From: Streptomyces canus
Lineage (GTDB): Bacteria; Actinomycetota; Actinomycetes; Streptomycetales; Streptomycetaceae
Assembly (NCBI RefSeq): GCF_030816965.1
Contig: NZ_JAUSYQ010000002.1
Location: 10,406,001 to 10,470,000, forward strand
Length of the DNA: 64,000 nucleotides
Direction of reading: 5' to 3'
Shown here: piece by piece, positions 55,101 to 64,000 of the stretch
Layout of the letters: every line of letters begins with the position of its first letter
How positions within the stretch are numbered: the first letter of the stretch is position 1
Notes under the pieces: model-generated
What the model was told of the DNA's origin: nothing
The model's input: the letters and a program-made list of their open reading frames with translations, nothing else
Database searches by the model: none
Position numbers and translations under genes: made by a program

Positions 55101-58100
55101 CCTTCGAGGAGCGGGGAGGTGGCGAGCAGTACGGAGGTGGCCGCGCCCTGTTGGGGGGTTTTCGTGGGCTTCGTGCGGTCGACTGTCCTGCGCTCCAGCA
55201 CCTCGGGGTCCATGTGGCGGGAGAGGTTGGTGAGGATGCCGCCGGGATGCAGGGCGTTGACACGGATGCCGTCGGCGGCCCACCGTTTGTCGGCCTCGAC
55301 GGCGAAGAGGACGTTGGCGGTCTTCGACTGGGCGGAGGAGCTGACCACCACCACCCGGGCGCCGGACGCGGCCGCCAGCGCTCGGCGCAGCCCGGTGGCA
55401 AGCCGGAAGTGGCCCAGGTGGTTGTAGGGCAATCCGATGTCTTGCCCGATCAACAGACGCAAGTCCTCGACTGTCAGCTCGTCGATCGGCCGACGCCGCA
55501 AGGCGTGTGCAGTAGCGACAAGACGGGTGGCGTCGGTCGGCGGAGCTGGCCAGCGGTCGCGTTCAAGCTCTTCAAGGGAGCGGCCACGGTTTCGGGATCG
55601 CGTCACCGCCCGATTGTCCTACGACGTGTCTCAAACGCGGTCTCATCCTCGCCAGTGACCGGCCCGACGGCCCCTCATGGTCTCCTTACCTGGCTATCGG
55701 CCTGTTCATCGTGGCCGCGATCTTCGTCGGCGTCATGTATGCCAAGCGTCGTCGCTGAATTAGGAGAGCTGACATGAACGTCGCCGCGGGTATTCTCATC
55801 GCTCTCTTCGGGCTGATCACCGCATTCATGGGCCCGCGTATGGCGACCACGCTTAGCGGTCGGTCCAATGGGCGGTTCGAAGCGTCCAACGCGCTTGCCT
55901 TCCGCCTGATCGGGACGGTCCTGGCCGTCCTGGGGCTTCTCTACGCAACAACGTTCGTGGGCTAACGGCCTGACCCGCGATTGACCGGCGGCTGCTGCAC
56001 GTGGCGGTCCGAGGGGTAGCGTCGTGGCTGATCATTGTTACGGAGGAGGGGAGTCTCGAGGTATGAGCGGGATAGTGACGGCGGTCAGCAGCAACGGCGA
56101 GTACTCGTTCACCAAGCCGAACCGGGACAGCATCACGCTGCTCGCCGGGCTCGGTGTGGAGGGCGACGTACACGCCGGTGTGACGGTCAAGCACCGCTCG
56201 CGCGTCGCGCAGGATCCGACCCAGCCGAACCTGCGTCAGGTCCACCTCATCCATGAGGAGCTCTTCGCCGAGGTTGGCGAAGAAGGGTTCCGGGTGGCGC
56301 CCGGTGAGCTCGGCGAGAACATCACCACCTGCGGGATCGACTTGCTTGGCCTGCCGGTCGGCGCCCTGCTGCGCATTGGCGACACGGTGGTGTTGGAGGT
56401 GACCGGCCTGCGGAATCCTTGCCTGCAGATCGACAACTTCCAGGATGGGCTACTGAAGCAGGTCGTCGGCCGGGACGAGGCCGGGACCATCGTGCGCAAG
56501 GCGGGAATCATGAGCATCGTGAAGGAGGGCGGCGTGGTGCGTCCCGGCGACACGATCAAAGCGGAGCTTCCCAGCGGGCCGCACCGGCCTCTCGATCGGG
56601 TCTGACCTCCCTGCCTGGCAGGCCGTGACATGACACCGGCCGCGCGGGTTCTCGTGGTGTGGACATCAAGCGAGCCCGCGCTGCCATGTCGCATCCCGCC
56701 TTCTGCGGCCTCTCCTGCCAACTCCTCGCCGACTTGATCGGAGAACTTGCGCCACGCTGGGAAGGACGCTGCGAGTCCGGACGGCACGAACGGCGTCAGG
56801 GTGCTCGGCGACGGCAGACCGGGGCCGGCCCAAAGTACGAGCGAGATGATCAATTCCAAGGGGGCGTCTTGTGACTGAGCATCACAGCTGAGTACTCGGT
56901 CGCTGTCGAAGTGTTGAGGGGCGCCAGGTGACCCCGGCTGTGGCGCGCTCAGCCGGCGGCAGGGAGTTGGCGGGCAAAGCGGCGGACAGCATCAGTGAAA
57001 GCATCTGGGTCGTCGAAGTTCGCGAGGTGTCGTGCCCGCGGGATCAATTCGACGCGAGCGTACGGATGCGCGCGGGCGAAGTCCGCCTCCCCGGCGCGGA
57101 AGACGGCGTCCTTCTCGCCGTTCAGGATGAGGACCGGAGCCTTCACATAACGCATCGCCCCCGCGTCGAAGCGTCCGAGTACTTCAGTCCAGGCTGCGGG
57201 CAGGGTATGGAAGGCGTAGCCGGAACGGATGGTCGCTTCTATCACTTCCCGTGGGTAGAGCCGCCGCAGCAACCGGTCGTTCCACCGGGCCAGGCGGCCC
57301 GCCGGAATATGAGGGACCAGCCTGGCGACCCACCGATAGGGTGCTGTCCAGAGGCCGCGGGTGGAGGCACTGGCTCCCGCGAGGATCAGCCCGCGCAGTT
57401 GTTCCGGACAGCGCCGCGCGAACTCCAGCGAGGCGTATCCGCCGAGCGAGTGCCCGACGACCAGAGCCGGCCCGCGGTCGAGCGAGTCCACCGCGGAAGC
57501 GATGATCTCCGTCGCAGTGCTCAGGCTCCAGGGCTGAGCCGAGCGCTCGCCGTGGCCGGGCAGGTCGACGGCGACTACCGGGAATTCGTCCCGGAGTGCG
57601 GCAAGCTGCATGCTCCACTGTCCCGCGCTGAAGCGCGTCCCGTGAACGAAGACTATGGGCACTGCATCCGCTGCTGTCATCAGTCCCCCCAGGTGACACC
57701 GTCCTCAAGCCGACCCTACCGGCGGGTTCTTCCTCGCGATCAAGGGAGATGCCAGAAGGTGCTCAAACGGCCACCTGTGTGGCGCTCAGTCATGTGTCTG
57801 CGGAGACGAGAACGAGGGCATCCAAGACCGTGTGTGACGAACAACCTGGACACCCTCGCGACAGCACTCTACGCGGCAACAGACGAACTGCTGAAGGAGC
57901 GTCCGGACTTGGCGCCGTGGCGGCCTGCCGTGGGAATCGCGCCGCAGCTCACCGACCCCGAGCTGGTCGCCCTGGCGATGATGCAGGCCATGCTCGGTTT
58001 CACCTCCGAGGCCAGGTGGCTCCGGCATGCCCGCCTCCACCTGCGACACCTCTTCCCGTGCCTACCGCAGCGACCCGGCTACAACAAGCGCTGCGCAAGG

Positions 58101-61100
58101 CCGCCGAACTGCTTCGCCGGGTCACCCGAATCCTGGCCACCAGCACCTCGGCGTGGAGCGACGACGTGTGGATCGTGGACTCCACACCTGTGGAATGCGG
58201 CCGCTCGCGAGAGACCGTGAAACGCTCCGACCTGGCCGGATGGGCCCAGTACGGTTACGGCGCCAGTCACAGCCGCTTCTTCTGGGGCCTGCGGCTGCAC
58301 CTGGTGTGCACCCTCCAGGGCCCGCCCATCGCCTTCGCCCTCACCGGGGCCAAGGCCGATGTGCGGAAGCCGCTGCGGGACCTGCTCGCGGCTGAACCGC
58401 ACCTCGCCGATCAGCGTCCGGCCCGGCCAGACGCTGATCGGCGACAAGAATTACTTCGGCCGCGACGTCGAACAGGAACTCACCCAGCAGGGCATCCAGT
58501 TGCGACGGCCGACCCGCAAGGGCGAACGGCAGCGGCCCGGCGGACCCCTGTTCAAGCCGTTGCGGCAGGTCATCGAGTCGGTCAACGAGACTCAACGTGC
58601 TCTTCGACGTGCCGCTCCCAGGGTCGGCAGGTGCCCGGATCACCGGCGTCGTTGACTGGGCAGCGACCTCCTGGGGCCCGGCAGATCTCGATGTCGCGCA
58701 CTGCTCCACCAATCTCGCGCTGCTGCACGGCCCGGTGTGGGGTCTGCGGTTCGCTGAGGCGTATGAGGAGGCCGGCGGGGTGCTGGCCGCGGCCGCGAGC
58801 GAGCGGCTGTACTGGCAGGTGCGGGACGCGCTGGCGTCCTCTGAGGATGTCCAGTCGGTGGCGCAGCCATGGCGGGAGGCAGGGAGGACCGAGCTGACGA
58901 CGCGAGCCGTGGAGCAGCGGCTGGATGCCTATGTCACCGGCCTGATGGACGCGCTGGGCTGAGCCAAGGATGCCCGGGGCGCGGCACGGTGGCGAACCGC
59001 CATTGCCTGTGCCCTACCTCGATTCGAACAGCGGCATCACCTGCCGTGACCACTCCCTCGTAATCTGTAACAGACCCGCGTTTTCACACCACTTGGTGCT
59101 TGCGATGAACGGCCAGATGCCGAATGAGTTCCTCAGCGCCCCGATTGTCAGCGGGCTTCGCTGAGCCGGGACGCACGCATGAGATCGAGTTGGTCGGCGC
59201 CGCGGGTTCCCGGGGCCGCTGTGTAGGTGACGATGCGCAGGTCGACTCCCGGCAAGGTCAGCACGTCGCAGTCCAGGGTGACGTCGCCAAGCTCGGGATG
59301 GCTGATCGTCTTCAGGTCCCCAGTCAGCTGCTCCATGCCCGCCACGGCCCACAGTTCACCGAAGAACGGCGAGGCCCTGCGCAACCCGTCCACGAGCGCG
59401 GCCAGCTCCGGGTCGGCCGGATAGCGGCCGACCGCTTCGCGCAGGTCCGCGACGATCGCCGTCTCGAACGCGTACTGTCCGGCCGCCGATGAGACGGGGT
59501 ACAGGTGCCAGCGCCCCTCTCCCGTGCCGAAGAGTGCGCGGGCGAGGTTGCGTTCGGCGGGCGGCAGGCCGGACGGGTCGCCGTGCAGAGCCGTCCACAT
59601 GTCGTTCCACCACAGCAGGCCCCAGTCGGCGGCGAACACGCCGATCGGGAGGTCACCGAGGCGGGCAACGAGGCGGCGGATGCTCGGCGGCACGTGAGTG
59701 CCGACGGTGTGGTCGCGCGGGGCGAGCAGGCCGGCGGCGCGGAAGAGCTGGTCGCGTTCGGCCGGGGTGAGCCGCAGCGCGCGGGCGATGGCCGAGACCA
59801 CCTGCGCGGAGGGATTGGTGGCCCGGCCCTGCTCCAGGCGCAGCACGTACTCGACGGAGAGGCCGGCGAGCTCGGCGAGTTCCTCGCGGCGCAGGCCAGG
59901 GGCGCGGCGGCGGGCCGACCGGGCGTAGCCGGCATCGGCCGGGTCGAGGCGGTCGCGCCAGCCGCGCAGTAAGGCGCCGAAGCTCAGGTCGCTCACTCCT
60001 CCATGATGCCACCGGGCGTTTGCTGCACCACGGTCACCATCCTGGTGAGTGCAGCGCGCATGTAGCGGGCCCAGAGCGGCTTGAACGGCCCCGCGACGAT
60101 CCAGCGGCGGCCCGGCAGCGGCCGGAAATCGTACGTCCACCGGATCGACGTGCCGGTCCCATCGGGCAGGAACGACCACTCGCCGCGCACCCCGGAGATC
60201 AGCTTGGCCAGCACGTTGGTGAAGCCACTCAGCTCATAGGCGAACCCGTGCCCCTCCGCGATCTCGGTAAGCCGCTCGTCGGCCTTGGAGCCGTCGGTGA
60301 ACCAGGTCTGGCGCGACGTCCCCGGCCGGTTCCAGGTGCCGGTCTGGTCACGCACTTCCGCGACGCCGGGGAACGGTCCCCACGGCTTGAACACCTGGGC
60401 GAGGTCGATCGGCACGATGACCTGGTAGGTGTGCGCGGGGCTGGACGTTGTACGGGCGAAGACGGTGATCGGGACACTCGTTTTGGTCATGCCACGAGCA
60501 TCGCGGCCAGCGCCTGTCCGAGACAGACACCTGTCAGTACATACCCTCGCGGTCTCGTCGTGTTCGCCGTGTCAACGGCGCAGTGTCCGTCGTGTCGTTG
60601 CCGGAGCGCTGCTGGCTGAGAAAGGCTTCGACCGCATCGGCGACGCCGGCGCCAACGACAGCTGACCAGGACCGGGAGTTGCTCCCTTCGTAGGTCCCAC
60701 CGGTGCCTGGACGGGGGTGCATCGACCGGTGCACGGGGAAGCCCACCGAGAGTTGCACCCCCGGCGTCATCACGGCGGGGGTTCACCAGGTCGCACCGCA
60801 TGGGCAAGTCCCCCTCGTACGCCGACACCTCTTCGTAGGCGACAGCCGGGAGAAGAGGTGATCCTTACCGGTGCGCGTGGATGGCGTCTGGGCAGCGCAA
60901 CCGCTGATCTTCGGGCTTTGTCTTCTTCGTCGTGACAGTTAACCGACGGCCGCGATCGGCCCCGGATGAGCGGGAGTTGCGGCTCTGGAGGGTCGGCCGG
61001 GCTCTGCCCGTCACTTTCGCCGTGGCGGTTGTGGTCGCCGGGGGCGTCTTCTACGGTCTGGTGTATCTGCTGGACGTCCAGGAGATCGACCGCACCGTGA

Positions 61101-64000
61101 AGCTCGACGCCAGCACGCTCTTCGATCTGGTGAAGCTTTCCTTCGGCGTGGTCGCCGGGGCCGGTGCGCTCGTGGCCCTGGTCGTCGCCTACCGCCGTCA
61201 GCGCGTCGATGAGGCCGGCGCGCACCGGGAGGCCACCCGGCTGCATACCGAGCGTTTCTCCCAGGCCGTCGACAAACTCGGCTCCGACTCACCCGCCGTC
61301 CGGCTCGGCGGCGTCCACGCCCTGGCCGGACTCGCCGACGACGCCCCCGACGACAGCCTGCGCCAGACGTGCATCGACGTTGGGTGTGCGCTTACCTGAG
61401 ACTGCCCTTCTCTCCCGACCCCGGCGACCTGCCCGACCCCTTGCCCGGCGACACATCGCCCTCTGAAGAACGGCGCGACGCCCATCAGGACAAGAGGGAC
61501 CGGTATCACGCATTTCGTGAGGTCCGGCATACGATCTTGCGTCTTATCGGAGACCCCTACCGCATCCCCGAGGGCGATCACCGATCCTGGCAGGGCTGCA
61601 ACCTCGATCTCACCGGGGTCACCATCGACGGCAACATGGACTTCACCGATGCGGTGTTCTCCGGCGGCAGCGTGGACTTCACCGGTGCGAGGTTCTCCGG
61701 CGGCAGAGTGGAGTTCGGCAGCGCGGTGTTCTCCGGCGGCAGAGTGGAGTTCGGCAGCGCGGTGTTCTCCGGCGGCAGCATGACCTTCGAGGTAACGGCT
61801 GGCCCCGCACCGGTGGGGCTCCTCGCGGCAGTCGGTACCCCGGTGCCATCCGAGGTCCGCCTGCGCACCGACTGGCTTCCTCCTGGTTCATAAACGTGCG
61901 GGGGCGGAATCGGTCGTTTACGCCCCCGGTCCGACCCATCAGGCTTCCATCCAGCTGACTCTGGTGCCGGGGTTCTGGACGGGCCGCCATACGGGTGCGG
62001 CAGCGACGACCAGGCCCTGCGCTACCTCCTCATGCCGATCCGCCTCACCAGCTGACCCGCCGAGGAGGCCCACCCCTGACCTGCGGGGCAGCCGTCGACA
62101 TGCTCCCACCGCCCGCCGCACCAGCCCACCGGCAAAGGCCCGTACGCCCCGCTGTCCCCGCTCAGTTGATCTGGTCCGTGGACAGTGCTGTGACTTGCGG
62201 CGACCAAATCGGTTGAGACGCCGGGGTGCTGGGAATCTCAGGTGATCTGGTCCCGGGAGTCGGGATGGCGGGTGTTGTCTCAGGTGATCTGGTCCGGCTC
62301 CGCCGTTGGGTTTGACCGCTTCCAGCGCGAGGCAGCCGTTGACCCGGACGCGCAGGTGAGGAGGAATGACCTTCCGGTCACTTCGTCTGAGAGTGACCGC
62401 GGGTCGGCCTTTGCGCGCTGACGATCGATGCGCAGTGGCGATGGTGGTTGTCACATTCGCGGGCCCGGTGGTGTCTTCATGCCCAACAGGCAAACGTCCA
62501 AGGAGAACACCATGGCGCTACGCGTACCGAAGGCCGAGCTCCCCGCCGAGCTCCGCGAAAATCTGATCAAGCAGCTCGGTTCCGTGCCCGAGCCCAGCGA
62601 GGTGCTGTGGAACAACCCCAAGCTCGCCGAGGCCAACCAGGAGTTCTCAGCCAAGGTGGGCACCTGGGACGCGGCCGACGCGAGCCTCAAGACGTTCGCG
62701 CACATGGCCGTCGCGGCGCAGGTCGGCTGCAGCTGGTGCCTCGACATCAACTACTTCGCGGCACTGAACCAGAACCTGGACCTGGCCAAGGCGAGCCAGG
62801 TGCCGCGCTGGCGGGAGGCGGAGGTGTTCACGCCGTTGGAGCGAGAGGTGATGGAGTACGCCGAGGCCATGACGAACACGCCGACGACCGTCACCGATGA
62901 GCTGTCGGCGAGTCTGCTCGGCCGGCTCGGTCCGGCGGCGCTGGTCGAGCTCACCGTGTTCATCGGCTTCGCCAACCTGGCGGCCAGGTGCAACACGGCG
63001 CATGGGATCACCTCGCAGGGCTACTCCGATGCCTGCGAGATCCCGCTGGCCGCGCGTCCTGAGACGTCCGGCGTAGCGTCGACGGCATGACCGAGGACCC
63101 GTTCGTCGCCCATCGCAGCCTGCTGTTCACGGTCGCCTACGAGATGCTCGGCTCCGCGGCAGACGCGGAGGACGTGCTGCAGGAGTCCTGGCTGCGGTGG
63201 GCCGAGGTCGACCAGTCGCGGGTGAGCGACGCGCGGGCGTACCTCGTCAGGACCGTCACGCGGCAGGCGCTCAACCGGCTGCGGACGTTGGCACGCAGCC
63301 GCGAGGACTATGTCGGCGAGTGGCTACCAGAACCGTTGCTGACCAGCCCTGATGTCGCCGAGGACGTAGAGCTCGCGGAGAGCGTCTCGATCGCGATGCT
63401 GACCGTCCTTGAAACGCTCGGGCCGACGGAGCGGGCGGTGTTCGTGCTCCGCGAGGTCTTCGAGCTGCCGTACGGCGAGATCGCCGAGGCCATCGGGAAG
63501 TCCGCGGCCGCGGTGCGGCAGATCGCGCGGCGAGCACGCGAGCATGTGGCGGCCCGGCGTCCGCGGGTGCAGGTGAGCCGGTCGGAGCAGCAGGCCGTGG
63601 TGGAGCGGTTCCTGCTCGCGTTGCGCACCGGGCAGTTGCAGGAGCTGGTGGAGGTCATGGCACCGGACGTGGTCTTGATCGCCGATGGTGGCGGGCTGGC
63701 GGCCGCCGCTCTGGCTCCGATCCACGGGGTCGAGCTCGTGGCGAAGGTGCTCGCGCGCACGAACCGGTTGGAAGTGGCCGCGCTCGCCACGACGACCGTG
63801 TGGCTCAACGGCGCACCTGCCGGCCGGATCGAGATCGACGGCGAGTTGGCCACGGCGGTGAGCCTCGTGGTGGAGAACGGGCAGGTCACCCGGGTCTACC
63901 TGGTGAGAAACCCGCGGAAGCTGACGAGACTGGACGTACCGGCTGAACTCGCCAGGTAAGCCAGCTGCTGCTCGGGTGTCGTGAGTGTTCCGGGCGAAAC

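Overview
The window is high-GC actinomycete DNA and most resembles an accessory arm of a Streptomyces chromosome. Evidence: very strong third-position G/C bias, frequent GTG/TTG starts preceded by GGAGG-type ribosome binding sites, SigE-type and ECF41-type sigma factors, Rhs and LamG-type secreted proteins, GH43 arabinan-active enzymes with AbfB or ricin modules, and fragments resembling a telomere terminal protein and replication-relaxation proteins. I could run no database search; family names come from sequence motifs and memory.

Layout. 1-11.2 kb: start of a large secreted protein (minus strand), a 7.2 kb secreted Rhs/YD-repeat protein with an embedded ricin-type lectin and a C-terminal toxin-like tip, a candidate immunity gene, then a SigE-family sigma factor coupled to a membrane protein with a SecD-head-like domain. 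11.3-13.4 kb: debris (IS630, truncated group II intron, integrase tail). 13.5-16.1 kb is the most unusual stretch. It holds a small peptide gene overlapping an ATP-grasp gene (possible RiPP pair). On the opposite strand a conserved-looking protein of unknown function is followed by two tandem RNAs whose tRNA arms are in circularly permuted order (T-arm, acceptor, D-arm). These are either permuted tRNA genes or Y-RNA-like tRNA mimics.

16.3-31.8 kb: a patchwork of intact single genes (methyltransferases, cupins, MarR/LLM oxidoreductase pair, HAD phosphatase, ricin-type lectin, thiol-dioxygenase-like cupin) among decayed IS4, IS5 and IS21 pieces and gene halves. One methyltransferase gene lies between two clusters of a 20-bp repeat. 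32-44 kb: IS481, IS5 and IS701 elements; one IS701 element has intact ends and target duplication and carries a glyoxalase-fold passenger gene. 44-48 kb: two GH43 genes, one broken, sharing a promoter-region motif. 48.8-53.6 kb: an intact one-strand cluster (dicarboxylate symporter, glycerate kinase, LysR regulator, tartrate/malate dehydrogenase) that reads as tartrate or D-malate use. 53.8-64 kb: broken LLM oxidoreductase, a CdiI/SDR chimera, MOSC protein, alpha/beta hydrolase, IS982 fused to an aminoglycoside phosphotransferase tail, an SRPBCC/XRE operon, a broken pentapeptide-repeat protein, and an ECF41 sigma factor with its carboxymuconolactone-decarboxylase partner and a good ECF41 promoter.

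Many otherwise well-preserved genes carry a single one-base frameshift. This fits decay in a non-essential arm, but assembly errors cannot be excluded from sequence alone.
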